Shown here: one piece after another, positions 21,897 to 32,890 of the stretch
How positions within the stretch are numbered: position 1 is the first letter of the stretch
Layout of the letters: the number at the start of each line of letters is the position of its first letter
Source: Cordilura impudica
Lineage: Eukaryota; Arthropoda; Insecta; Diptera; Scathophagidae
Assembly (NCBI GenBank): GCA_963682025.1
Contig: OY821519.1
Coordinates: 4,725,447-4,789,446 of the forward strand
DNA: 64,000 nucleotides
Direction of reading: 5' to 3'
Made by a program: the position numbers and the translations under genes
Notes under the pieces: model-generated
Told to the model about the DNA's origin: nothing
Databases searched by the model: none
The model's input: only the letters and a program-made list of their open reading frames with translations

Positions 21897-24685
21897 CACA
21901 GTGTGACAGGTTTAGCGTGCCAAAAATGAAAAATAAAAACTTATGATATGTCAATGATTCTCACGTATTTATTTGACAACTACACAGCTGTTGCGAATAT
22001 GCCAGCAAAACAAAAATAAGAACAAAAACAACTTTAACAACCGTTATCAAACATCCATTCTTGCAGCAAGTGTAATAACATGTGAAATATTCGCTTTATT
22101 TTTGTGAGCTTTAAAACAGTGCCACTTTTTTTAGAATTAGATATTAAAGATTTGTCTTCAGCCTTTGAAAACGTTGATAATTCGCAATATATATTGTAAG
22201 TTTTTATATTGCATGCTCTATCCCTAACTTTCTTATTCATTAAAAAAAATTAGTTCATAAAATTGTGTAATAAAAAAATAATATTTTTTTTTTTCATTGG
22301 AAAAAAAGTTAACGAGTAAAATGGTGTATGATGTAATGTTTGGAACTACCATACAAAGCAGATGTCCCAGTACCAGAATCTGAGTAAAAATTTGCCCGTA
22401 GTTTCCTCATTTTTATTTTTCGAATTTTAAAGATGGCTGTTCCGAATAAAGACGGACGGGCGGATGGCTATTCTGAGGATTGTGTTATTTGAGGAGTGGC
22501 TGAAAAGCAAGAAAGAGGACTGACAATGTACATTGCTTAACTTTATTTTGAGTAAAATTGAAAAGGATTTAGACTACACAAAGTTAAAACTGAAAGTGAA
22601 AAATTTATGTTGTCAAATAAATTCAAGATGGGAACAATCGCATCGAACAAAGGCCCGTTTTTTACAATACCATTTCAGTTGGTTATCACAACCTCAGCAC
22701 TTTTCAGGTTGTATTCTTGATGTTGGGCCGTCTACTCTTCCCAAAATCAATAAAAACAAAGGAAGGCCAAAATTAGAGTTTTCTGAAAGTTCATTGCGCT
22801 TAAAAAAAAAAAAACGAAAAGCTAAGGAGTTGAGGGATGACACCAACACTGAGCAGTTGGTAATGGCGGCAGAAATGGAGCTAAGATCATCGGGAAAATG
22901 AAATTCAGCGCAAATACTCCACGAATTGTTCACAATCTCTTCAGTAAGGGGCACGACACTAAAGAATTCTCAAATATTTAAAGAAACAGCAAACAGTTTG
23001 CTGCCAGATCATGCGCTTGCGATGATAGTTGATACAAATTTATCTACCAATATGATTTGCTAAGGCAGCATTCATCCGAAATAGCTCCAAAATTTTACCC
23101 TTCATACAGCTGTGTAAAAAATCAAAACTTCAGTGCTACTCAGAAATGTAATAGTAACGGAAACATATGTAGAAATTGAATTGCAATCTCACTGATTGAC
23201 CTCAGCATAAAAAGATTGTGTGCCACGCAGTAGGAAGTACTGCTTTCTATTCCCGAAGTCAAGGAACTCAATTTTCTTATTACATGGGGATGTGATGGCG
23301 CTGAACAAAGCAATTATAAACAAACATTTTGTGAAGAAAATCAATTAGATTCTACTATGTTTTTTATTTCACTGGTACTCCTTCAATTATATGCAAATAT
23401 AAATGGACGAAAAATTATAATTTGGAACAATCCTGCCTCATCTTCGATCAGATACTTTCGACCCATAAAATTTAAGTTAAAAAATACAAGACCAAATTTC
23501 CATGCTACAGCCTACACAAATAAATATGGATAAGCTGGACTTTGCAGTAAACAGTAAACTTGTCCTGTGCATGATTGACGGCAAAGTTTGCAATGCTCTA
23601 TCGTCGTATACATCATCTTAAGTGTGCTATATATATGGCGCTTTACCTAAATCTATGAACAGTGTAAATGTTTCAGCAAAATACGATGGTGATTAATTCA
23701 TGCTTGCTTTTGGCATTTCCCCTTTGCATTCGTGGATACGATGTATGAAGTGCATGTTGCACATCGCTTATCGAATAAATATTAAAATCTGGTCTGTAAG
23801 GGGAGAACAAATAAAGAGCAAGTTAAAATGAGAAGGGAGTACGTACATCCAAAACAGATTTAAGGCAAAAGTTGGCCTGTTAATTGATATCCCAACACAA
23901 AAAACAGGCAATTCAAATGATGGCAATACAGCCAGAAGATTTTTTGAAGATCCAGAGAAAACTTCAAGCATTACTGGCATAAATGCAGACTTGTTAAAAA
24001 AGTTCCATACCATTCTTTCCTGCATAAGCTGTGGATATTCAATAAACATAAATGCCGTTGAAATTTTTGTAGCAGAGACCAGAGAACTTTATTTGACAGA
24101 ATATCCGTAGTACTTCATGCCCGTAACTGTGCACAAAATTCTTTTCCATGGAAAGGATGTAATCGAGTCTTGTATTCTTCCAATCGGCCAGCTTTCTGAA
24201 GAAGCCCAAGGGTCCAGGAATAAAGATACAAGAAATTATGGTGAGTTTTTTACAAGAAAAACTTCAAGAGTTGCAACAAACACTGATTTATTGAACAGAT
24301 TGCTTATATTGTCAGATCCATACGTATGCAGCATACGCAAAGTGCCATTGACAAAGAAGAGAGCATTACATCCAGAATTAGTTGCGTTATTGGCCGAACC
24401 AGAAATTGTAGAAGACATTGACTCAGAATAATTTTTTGTACACTAATTACTAAGCCATAATAAATATAAATAACAAATATATATTCAATAAAACTAACTG
24501 TAAGATTTTATGTTGCAAGAGTGGATGAATGGGATATTCGGCAAAAGAGGGCGGACCATGCCCATTTTTGTTTTTCAATATCATATCTGCCTATAGACTA
24601 TGTGTGTAAAATTTTGATGCTATATCATCTTTCGTATGGAAGTTATGAATTTTGACATCCTAAAAGTTAAGGAAGTCACACTGTG
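21897..24685 (+). mobile_element. Transib DNA transposon, full length but decayed
   Basis: 2,789 bp with 11-bp perfect terminal inverted repeats, CACAGTGTGAC at the left and GTCACACTGTG at the right, flanked by the 5-bp duplication CAACG. The terminal CACAGTG is identical to the consensus heptamer of vertebrate V(D)J recombination signals, as expected from the known relationship of Transib and RAG1. It is inserted in the gag region of a copia element. The internal transposase is broken (see separate entry), so this copy cannot move itself. Confidence 0.85.
22533..24431 (+). pseudogene. Transib (RAG1-related) transposase, disrupted
   Basis: A cut-and-paste recombinase in intact relatives. Pieces in order: an N-terminal open frame (22533-22901) with a GRPKLEFSESSLRLKKKKRK basic block; a middle segment near 23285 reading WGCDGAEQSNYKQ, then NPASSSIRYFRPIKF; CMIDGKVCNALSS near 23571; NDGNTARRFFEDP near 23916; and a C-terminal open frame (24117-24431) with LPIGQLSEEAQGSRNKDTRN and SDPYVCSIRKVPLTKK. 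Candidate catalytic acids are Asp in WGCDG (23294), Asp in MIDGK (23577) and Glu in LSEEA (about 24201). The SEE-x-R-N-K block parallels the RAG1 core around its catalytic Glu. Several frameshifts and stops separate the pieces. Family call is from remembered motifs plus the diagnostic ends. Confidence 0.75.
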
Positions 24686-24690
24686 CAACG

Positions 24691-27227
24691 GATACACAAA
24701 TAAGAGAAAATGAAGAGTCAATGTTTGCGATGCACGTTTTTATAGATGAAGATATGAAGGATGTACGAGCTGATATATTGATGGCCCTAGAGGCCATTAT
24801 TGTTACAATGGTCAAGAATATAAAATCTCCTGAAGCAAATTGGCAATATCTTCCAGAAAGTTTTGATGAAGTCGATGAGGAAGAAAATAGAGTACTACCG
24901 TAAGTTACTTAATATGAAAAGGTCCGAAAATGAGTCAGTATCTTGATTTTTAATTGATTTTGATGTATGCTTTTCATCTTTCTTAGAAATGGGAATTGAT
25001 ATTGATTAAGATATTCTTGCTGATGTGTTGGTGAATGTAAAAGCTGCTGTGGATACAGCAAACGAGTTTCCAAAAATTGCTGTTTTGAAGTCAAGTTTTT
25101 TGAAGTCGGTGATAAAAACTTAGTCAATATGCTGTAATGAAAGCAAAGTTTAGAACTAAAAATTAAGATCATGGTTATAAAAACAAAAACATGCAATATG
25201 AAGGTATGTCCAATGTTCCATTTAAATGTTTTCGATACGGAAAGTAAGGTCTTAGAAGTAAAAACTGTAAGGGAAAAATAGAAAGCACTAACCATATTAA
25301 TCCAATTGAAGTTTTAGTAACCACAACGGAAGAGGTTTTCTGTGCGAATTATAATCAGATAGTGGTGCAATCTCCCACATGTTTACAGCAATATCATTGA
25401 TTAGAAATATTGATACGAGTCATAGTGGCAAAGTAAGATTAGCAGATGATAGGAATCAATAATTGTAAAAGTAAACGGATATGAGCGCAACGTAGGGCTC
25501 CTGATCACTCTATATATCCCCCTCTTACGTTGTAACTTAACCGATAATAGTTGTAAAGTTATTATGGAAGGAAAAAAAGTAGTAATTACCAGAAAAGGAA
25601 TTAAATTATTGGAAGACTACAAGAAGGAAAATTTTTATGTCGTGAGCTTGAACAAGAATTGTAAAGAAATTGCAAACATAGTAAGAAAGTGTGATGAAAG
25701 AGCGATCGAATTGTGTCACAAGAGATATGGCCACCTAAATACAAATCAACTGAAACAATTAGAAAGAGAAAGTATGGCTAAAGGATTACCAAAGTTTAAG
25801 AATGTTGAACTCGATTATTTATCGTGCATTCGTTGAAAGCAGACTCGTTTACCTTTTCCGCAGAAGAATTAAAAGTCGTCATCAGGAAATACTAGATCTT
25901 ATTCATAGTGATCTCTGTGGTTCAATGAGGACCGAATCAATGCGTGGTAGTTTATGTTTCACAACATTCATTGATGATATTCTCGAAAAGTATTTGTTTA
26001 TTTCATTCGCAGAAAGAACAGTATCTAGAAAAAGGAAATGCTAGAAATACAAACAGGAAAGGAAATAAAAATCATTCGTGATGATAATGCTGCAGAATTG
26101 AGTTTTGAAAAATACTTAAAGGATAATGGAATTAGACGACAGTTGAACGTTGAGTATATACCTCAACAAAATGGTGTTGCCGAAATGATGAATTAGACTT
26201 TAGTTGAAATTACTCTTTGTCATATATTAGAATCTGGTTTACCATTGGGATTGTGGACTGAATTAATTTTAGCTTCGGCTTATATTCGAAATCATTATCG
26301 AACGAAGATAATGGTATATAAACTACAGAAGAGTTATGGAGTGGTACGAAACCGGTAGTTAAACATTTACGTCATATTTGATGCAAATATTTTGTGCTGA
26401 ACAAAAGATCAAATAGATTAAAGTTTGATGCTAGAAGTAACGAATTCATTCTTGTTGGTTATTCAGAGGAATCTGAAGCTTATAGACTTTGGAAAGCTGG
26501 AACCAAAATAATTGAAAAAAGTAGAGATGTTAAATTCTTAGAAGGAGAAATTTTTAAAAATACGGAAGCTAGTGAAAGTTTCTATGAATTGGATCCAGTT
26601 AAAATATGCCAAAGGGAAGTGTAGAATCAAGTAATGATTCAGAATATGAGGCTGACGATAGTTTGGAAAATGTATATGATACATAAATTCAATTGCAAGA
26701 AGTTGAGACACATCAAGGCAAATGTCAGAAGATGATAGATTAAGGGGAGAACAGTGTTGTGGAAGAAACTGCTATAGAATCGATAAAGCCAAGACTTAAA
26801 TCGTGGGCATTCCTAAAACCCGAAAAATCTCCAAATACAGTTGATGATATTGTAGATCCTACAGCTGTTAATGAAGCTTTAACTTCAGATCGTGCTACAG
26901 ATTGGAATAGAGCAATGCAGGATTGATGAAGCATAACGCATGGGTATTGACTGATTAATTGAAAACCAGTCAGATTCAGATGGGTGTTTAAATCAAAAAT
27001 AAGACCGGATGGTACTATAGAGAAAATTAATGTCAGAATAGTTGCCAAGGGTAATTCTCAAAAGTATGGATTAGATTATGTTGATACATTTGAACCAGTT
27101 GTCCATCAATCCTCATTGAGGCTGTTATATGCTTTGTCAGTGGAACGTATGTTGAAACTTCGGCAATTAGATGTATGTATCTACAGCGTTTCTCAATAGT
27201 AATTTAGATGAAGAAATATAAATGGAA
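24691..27227 (+). pseudogene. Ty1/copia retrotransposon gag-pol remnant
   Basis: Continuation of the copia element after the Transib. In order: gag helical region (open frame 24721-24903, ...ANWQYLPESFDE); a damaged zinc knuckle (CFRYGK, stop, GLRSKNCK near 25218); aspartic protease DSGAISHMFT near 25360; the GAG-pre-integrase block with CHKRYGHLNTNQLKQL (25564-25836); integrase core with LIHSDLCGSM near 25900 and RDDNAAE near 26078, PQQNGVAE near 26163; the C-terminal GYSEESEAYRLW...SRDVKF segment (26394-26624); and the start of the RVT_2 reverse transcriptase (FKSKIRPDGTIE...VRIVAKGNSQK, open frame 26984-27199). Several frameshifts and stops. It ends abruptly where family A copy A5 begins, so the catalytic YVDD part, RNase H and 3' LTR are missing. 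Confidence 0.75.
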
Positions 27228-27821
27228 CAAGTAAGAAAATTATAGTCGGTCTAGACCGACTGACCATATTTGGTAAAGTCACTTATATTTTAAAAAAATA
27301 TAAAAAAAAACAAGTTTGAGAAAAATCTGTGCAATATTTTTGTTTTTGATAGATTTAAGTGAAAATCGGGAAGCAGCTTTTTATGAGGGCTATGACAAAG
27401 AATTGCCATAAGGGGTTTATTTTTGGACAAATGATAAATAGATGTAATAACCACACACAAACCCAACTTGACCGATATCTATATGATAATTTGGATCTTA
27501 TGTCAATTTAAGTCGATTTCATAAGGGTTAGTTGTATAGGGACTAGGTCTGAACATGGACCGAATTTCACCAATTCCAATAGCGTTTATCCTACGATGGA
27601 TGGATTTGCGACCTGTAGTTTGATTAAAAAATTTACATGGACTCACAGACGGACAAAGGGACAGACGAACGGACGGACGGACATCGCTAAATCGACTTAG
27701 AAAGTGATTCTGAGTCGATAGCTATAATAAAAAATGGGTCTAGGTCACATATATTTGGTAGTTACAAACAGCAGCACAAAGTCATTATATCCAAATCACA
27801 TAGTGGTATAGGGTATAAAAA
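27227..27821 (+). mobile_element. Family A element copy A5, internally deleted
   Basis: Left end AACAAGTAAGAAAATTATAG and palindrome intact, then a jump from GACCGACT to GACCATATTTGGTAAAG (about 200 bp missing). GGAC tract near 27655-27685 mixed with GGACAAAGGGACAGACG. Right end TAGTGGTATAGGGTATAAAA. It sits exactly between copia sequence (left) and hAT sequence (right), two unrelated elements that are both cut here. Confidence 0.75.
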
Positions 27822-27825
27822 TACC

Positions 27826-28804
27826 TCCAAAAAATCTAAGTGGCTGCCAAGATAGAAGAAGGAAAGCAAATCAGGAAAAGCAAATAAAAAAATGTCAGCA
27901 CATTTCTCGTTTTTTTATATTTTAAATGTTGATCGGCATAGTGAAGATTTAGAATCGGAAAATAAGCTCCACCAAATGGAGACAGAGTCTACCTGCTTAA
28001 GTTCAGATCTAATAAGTTCATCCAAATCATTGGACGTTCATGAATACTGTTCCAACCCAAAATCTTATCTCGAATCAGAACATAATTTGCCTGACATTGA
28101 TGACACATTTCACATAAATTCTCATATAGAAACGATAAAGTCCGAAGATAAATCTTTAGATGCTGCTTCAAGTACCCAAGACTATTTGTCCGATATACGG
28201 AATTCTCCGAAAAATATTGGCCCAAATATCGATTTACTCGAAACACGAGCAAATAATTAATTTTATTTTTCCATTGACTGTTCAAGGAAAAGAAGGAATA
28301 AGTCGGAAATTTTGTGCTGCAAACTATTATCGAACACTTCCTAATGGTGAAAATATTCAACGAAAGTGGTTGGTTAATTCAAAATCTAATGATGCTATTT
28401 TCTGTTTTCCATGCAGGATTTTTTCTAAGAAAGAAATTGCCCTAACTGTTGTTGGATTCAATGATTGGAAAAATGTCTCAGTCAGATTAAAAGAGCATGA
28501 AATAAAAATTGAACAATTAAAATGTTTCTCAACATGCGATGACTTGGTCAGAAGATTGAAAATAAATAAAAAACTCATGACTGAAAGTACAATACGTTGC
28601 CAAAATATATTGGAGAGGTTATTTGAGATTATTAAGTTATACGAGTCACAGAACCTTGCTTTGGGAGGAACTTTGGATAATTTGTATGAAGATAACAATG
28701 GAAACTGTTATGGAGCTTTTATCTAAAACCGACCCTATCTAGAAAGAACACGTACGTCAAATAAAAAATAAAGAATTACACGTACATTATTTGGAAAAAA
28801 AAAA
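27826..28804 (+). pseudogene. hAT (ZMYM/DUF4371-type) transposase, N-terminal part
   Basis: First of four pieces of one split hAT-superfamily gene. A start-like segment KNLSGCQDRRRKA leads to the linker frame 27892-28260, acidic and Ser-rich. Then frame 28160-28726 contains the TTF-type zinc-finger block: NYYRTLPNGENIQRKWL, FCFPCRIF, then a WKNVSVRLKEHE motif. Next comes the start of the DUF4371/RNase-H-like region near 28690, where a frameshift and a stop occur (VMELLSKTDPI then stop). It stops at HVHYLEKK where family C copy C2 is inserted. The 5' end and left terminal repeat are missing, cut at A5. No autonomous function. Confidence 0.7.
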
Positions 28805-28894
28805 TCATGTGAGTCCGATCACAAGGGAGATGTGTAAACATCTAATAATTAAAGAAAACATCAACATCATATTTTCCAGTGCATAAAAAATAAG

Positions 28895-29390
28895 TCGATT
28901 ATGCTGTTTTCTGAAATTCAATTGATGTTTTCTGAAATGCAATCGATGTTTTTTGAAATTCTATTGATGTTTTCTGAAATTCAATTGATGTTTTCTGAAA
29001 CTCAAGTGATGTTTTCTGAAATTCTATTGATGCTTTCTGAAATTCAATTGAAGTTTTCTGAAACTCGAATGATGTTTTCTGAAATTATATTGATGTTTTG
29101 TGAAATTCTATTTATGTTTTTTGAAATTCAAATGATGTTTTCTGAAATTATATTGATGGTTTTTGAAATACAATTGATGTTTTCTGAAATTCTATTGATG
29201 TTTTCTGAAATTCAATTGATGTTTTCTGAAACTCAAGTGATGTTTTCTGAAATTATATTGATGTTTTCTGAAATTCTATTTATGTTTTCTGAAATTCAAT
29301 TGATGTTTTCTGAAATTATATTGATGGTTTCTGAAAACAATTGATGTTTTCTGAAATACAATTGATGTTTTTTGAAAGACAATTGGAAAA
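28895..29390 (-). repeat. 21-bp minisatellite array in C2
   Basis: About 23 units of CAATTGATGTTTTCTGAAATT, 21 bp, the reverse complement of the unit in C1. One frame stays open for 147 codons as a 7-residue repeat, a consequence of the unit length being a multiple of three. Confidence 0.85.
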
Positions 29391-29428
29391 TGTTTAGAAA
29401 AGAACATATCATAATTTTTTCACAAATA

Positions 29429-30734
29429 ACGGGTGATTTTTTTGAGGTTAGGATTTTCATGCATTAGTATTTGACAGATCACGTGGGATTTCAGACATGG
29501 TGTCAAAGAAAAAGATGCTCAGTATGCTTTGACATTTCATCATGAATAGACTTACTAACGAGCAACGCTTGCAAATCATTGAATTTTATTACCAAAATCA
29601 GTGTTCGGTTCGAAATGTGTTTCGCGCTTTACGTCCGATTTATGGTCTACATAATCGACCAAGTGAGCAAACAATTAATGCGATTGTGACCAAGTTTCGC
29701 ACTCAGTTTACTTTATTGGACATTAAACCAACCACACGAATGCGTACAGTGCGTACAGAAGAGAATATTGCGTCTGTTTCTGAGAGTGTTACTGAAGACC
29801 GTGAAATGTCGATTCGTCGCCGTTCGCAGCAATTGGGTTTGTGTTATTCGACCACATGGAAGATTTTACGCAAAGATCTTGGTGTAAAACCGTATAAAAT
29901 ACAGCTCGTGCAAGAACTGAAGCCGAACGATCTGCCACAACGTCTAATTTTCAGTGAATGGGCCCTAGAAAAGTTGGCAGAAAATCCGCTTTTTTATCGA
30001 CAAATTTTGTTCAGCGATGAGGCTCATTTCTGGTTGAATGGCTTCGTAAATAAGCAAAATTGCCGTATTTGGAGTGAAGAGCAACCAGAAGCCGTTCAAG
30101 AACTGCCCATGCATCCCGAAAAATGCACTGTTTGGTGTGGTTTGTACGCTGGTGGAATCATTGGACCGTATTTTTTCAAAGATGCTGTTGGACGCAACGT
30201 TACGGTGAATGGCGATCGCTATCGTTCGATGCTAACAAACTTTTTGTTGCCAAAAATGGAAGAACTGAACTTGGTTGACATGTGGTTTCAACAAGATGGC
30301 GCTACATGCCACACAGCTCGCGATTCTATGGCCATTTTGAGGGAAAACTTCGGAGAACAATTCATCTCAAGAAATGGACCGGTAAGTTGGCCACCAAGAT
30401 CATGCGATTTGACGCCTTTAGACTATTTTTTGTGGGGCTACGTCAAGTCTTAAGTCTACAGAAATAAGCCAGCAACTATTCCAGCTTTGGAAGACAACAT
30501 TTCCGAAGAAATTCGGGCTATTCCGGCCGAAATGCTCGAAAAAGTTGCCCAAAATTGGACTTTCCGAATGGACCACCTAAGACGCAGCCGCGGTCAACAT
30601 TTAAATGAAATTATCTTCAAAAAGTAAATGTCATGGACCAATCTAACGTTTCAAATAAAGAACCGATGAGATTTTGCAAATTTTATGCGTTTTTTTTTTT
30701 TAAAAAGTTATCAAGCTCTTAAAAAATCACCCGT
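29429..30734 (+). mobile_element. mariner-type transposon, near-intact
   Basis: 1,306 bp between duplicated TA dinucleotides (29427-29428 and 30735-30736). The ends ACGGGTGATTTTTT and AAAAAATCACCCGT are perfect 14-bp inverted repeats. It contains one transposase reading frame spanning 362 codons including the terminator, with a single internal stop. It lies inside family C copy C2 and so is younger than it. Confidence 0.9.
29542..30627 (+). pseudogene. mariner-type transposase with one premature stop
   Basis: DDE/D transposase for cut-and-paste transposition. The frame runs unshifted from ATG at 29542 to TAA at 30625 (361 codons) and is broken only by TAA at codon 304 (30451). Residues 6-36 and 89-119 look like the paired helix-turn-helix DNA-binding region. 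Candidate catalytic Asp residues: 159 (FSDEAHFW), 252 (FQQDGATCHTAR), and 289 or 294 (SCDLTPLDYFLWGY). The spacing between the second and third Asp is 36 or 41 residues; the latter would fit the rosa/Visitor-like DD41D group, but I cannot decide without alignment. Downstream of the stop the family C-terminal region continues in frame (PATIPALEDNI-like). Very recent inactivation or an assembly error. Confidence 0.85.
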
Positions 30735-30889
30735 TACAATCAGATAAAGTCACACCGATTTACACTTCAGCTCACACCGATGTGTTACGCTGTTTTTGCG
30801 ATTGTATTGTGAAATACAAATTTACCCCCCTGGGTGTATAGATGTTTACACATCAAAAATATTCAAAGGCTAGAATTCTTATTAAATGA

Positions 30890-31285
30890 TGAACTCATCT
30901 ATAATATTAATAGGCTAGGCGATTTCTTGTGACCGATGTTTTGTTCCACCGTTTTAGCCCGATTTTGATCAAACTATATTATTTGAAAGGTATTTCTTTT
31001 TAGCCGTTTTGCAGATTTACAGATTCACAGATTTTTAAATTTTTTCCTTTATTTTGAGTAAATTGCATTTATATTTGCTACTAACACATACATAAAATTA
31101 TACAATGCTATGTGTGTGTTTATTAAATTTGTTAGTGTGTTTGTAATAAAAATGAGTTTGTTTTTTTTTGTGTTGATTTGTGAATTGGCTTTAATTGATT
31201 AGCATACCTTTAGGGTCTTCATTTAATGAAAAAATAAAATTTCCTAGAATTTGCATTCGAATTTCGAGGGCTGGAATCTGCTTGT
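30890..31285 (-). repeat. Family D repeat fragment, reversed
   Basis: Reverse complement of the D phrases at 7860-8345 and 15990-16310: TAATATTAATAGGCTAGGCG, GCGATTTCTTGTGACCGATG, ACAATGCTATGTGTGTGTTT, CTAGAATTTGCATTCGAATT. It lies between the two T2-type ends at 30854 and 31933. Confidence 0.55.
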
Positions 31286-31814
31286 TTAAATTATTAGAAG
31301 AAATCTAAACTATTCAATTTTCTATATGAAGAAAAAATAGTTTTTAAATAAAATACAATATAATCATATCGGCATAATTAATTTTTGCAAACATTAACCA
31401 TAATCTAAAATATTATAAAAAAAATTTAATTTAAATTTACGAATTGTTCTATACTATTTTCAGCAGTTCACTTCATTTGAAAGCTCTGGTATCCCTGGTT
31501 TAACAATCTGGCTACAAAGTTAACATCTGTTTTATTTTTTGAAGTTGGCAACTCGAAATCAGATGTTTGTATAAATTTGTATGATTTTGTGAGATTTGTG
31601 AGATTTTTTGAGTGGTAGCAAGCGATAGTTATTGTGTTTATTAATTAAATATAAAAATAATAAAAGTGAAATTTATTAAAATAGAATGTTACAAACAATA
31701 AAAAAAAGTGTTAAAAACACGAGTTACTTAGGTTTGTCTCTCCTACCACAATTCCAATTTCGAATGCATTGGGTAATTGCCCAGTTTCTTTTCAAAATAT
31801 TTTTTCACCATTAC
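31286..31814. other. AT-rich segment between two family C ends
   Basis: About 530 bp with no recognised gene. Together with the D fragment it separates two copies of terminus T2. It may be sequence captured by the element or an independent insertion. Confidence 0.4.
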
Positions 31815-31933
31815 AATCATAAGTCACACAGCGTTATCTCCTTCAGCTCACACCGATATAAGTTACGCTGTTTTTGTGATTGTATTGTGAAATAGAAATT
31901 TACCCCCCTGCGCGTATAGATGTTTACACATCA
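31815..31933. mobile_element. Second family C terminus T2
   Basis: CATAAGTCACACAGCG, CACCGATATAAGTTACGCTG, TTTGTGATTGTATTGTGAAA, TTTACCCCCCTGC, ending AGATGTTTACACATCA at 31933. Same orientation as the T2 at 30854. The hAT reading resumes immediately after it, so the outer C insertion in the hAT gene spans 28805-31933. Confidence 0.7.
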
Positions 31934-32890
31934 AAAAGAATTCAAAATGAAAAGATTACATTGCTAAATTCTGCTGTCAAAGAGAAGATTACAAAATTTA
32001 ATAAAACTGAATAAATATTATTCAATAATCGTTGATTGTACTCCAGATATTTCCCATGCTAAGCAAATGTGATTAATTGTCCGAGCGGTCTGTTAAAGTA
32101 GTGATAAAAAACACATGTGAGAGCATTTCTTAAGCTTTATTGAAAGGTATAAAAGCTCTGCAGCTGGAATTACAGATAAGATTATAGAAATATTAGAGTC
32201 ACAAAACTTGACAGGTCAAAGTTATGATAACGGCTCCAATATGCGCGGACGTCATAGTGGTGTCCAAAGTAGAATTATTTAAATAAGCCCAAGAGCATTT
32301 TTTGCTCCTTGGAGTACACATACCCTAAATTAAGTGGTAAATGATTCTGCGAGCTGTTGTGTTGAAGGTATAACTTTCTTTGATATCATTCAGCATTTGT
32401 ATGTTTTTTTTTTATCGTTAACTCAACGCTGGGTTTAATTAGAAAACATATCACTGGCCTTACGTTGGAAGGACTAAGTGATACTAGATGGGACAATCGA
32501 GTTTATGCTTTGAAGCCCATTCGATATCACCTTAAAGAAGTTATTGCTGCTCTGTATGACTGTATGAATAAAGATGAGCAACTTAATGTTACCGCAGTCA
32601 CAGCAGCAAGAAAAAAGTCAGAGGCCACAGCTTTATTGCAAAAAATTGAAAAATAAAAATTTATCTGCTCTTTAATTGTATGGTATGATATTTTATATGA
32701 AATAAATGCAACTAGCAAAGTAATTCAGGCAAGCAGTAACGTTGTTATCAAAGAGTATAGTGTTGTTTGAAGATTATAGAACAGATTCAAAATTTTTTTC
32801 CAAAATATAGGAGGAAGCTAAAATAATTGCAATTGATTTAGAAATTGATGTACAATTTGAAAGTGCACGAGGCCGGCATCAAAGAAAACA
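31934..32890 (+). pseudogene. hAT (ZMYM/DUF4371-type) transposase, middle part
   Basis: Second piece of the split hAT gene. Frames read LNSAVKEKITKFNKTE, then YSIIVDCTPDISHAK near 32025 (the conserved II.D.TpDiSh block of this family), then GQSYDNGSNMRGRHSGVQS-like sequence near 32217-32275, and an open frame 32465-32656 with EGLSDTRWDNRVYALKPI. It ends near FESARGRHQRKQ, where an R1-clade retrotransposon is inserted with a 14-bp target duplication. Multiple stops and frameshifts. Confidence 0.65.
32877..32890. repeat. 14-bp target-site duplication of the R1-clade insertion
   Basis: CATCAAAGAAAACA here and CATCAAAGAAGACA at 35187-35200 differ at one base. They bracket the R1-clade element, and joining them restores a continuous hAT reading (RGRHQR then RQFDYEQRDEV). 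Confidence 0.65.

Larger units (their letters stand above)
28805..30854. mobile_element. Family C element copy C2 with minisatellite and mariner
   Basis: Left terminus T1: CATGTGAGTCCGATCACA, then AGATGTGTAAACATCTA. Cargo: 21-bp minisatellite (28895-29390). Right terminus T2 (about 30760-30854): CACACCGATGTGTTACGCTG, TTTGCGATTGTATTGTGAAA, TTTACCCCCCTGG, ending AGATGTTTACACATCA. A mariner with TA duplication (29429-30734) is inserted in T2; removing it restores GATTGTATTTGTG as in copy C3. Inserted in the hAT gene. Confidence 0.75.

Noticed and set aside
23768..24049. 93-codon minus-strand frame
   Set aside because: Shadow of the Transib transposase reading on the plus strand.
28901..29344. 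147-codon frame of FSEIQLM-type repeats
   Set aside because: Same minisatellite in the opposite orientation, not coding.
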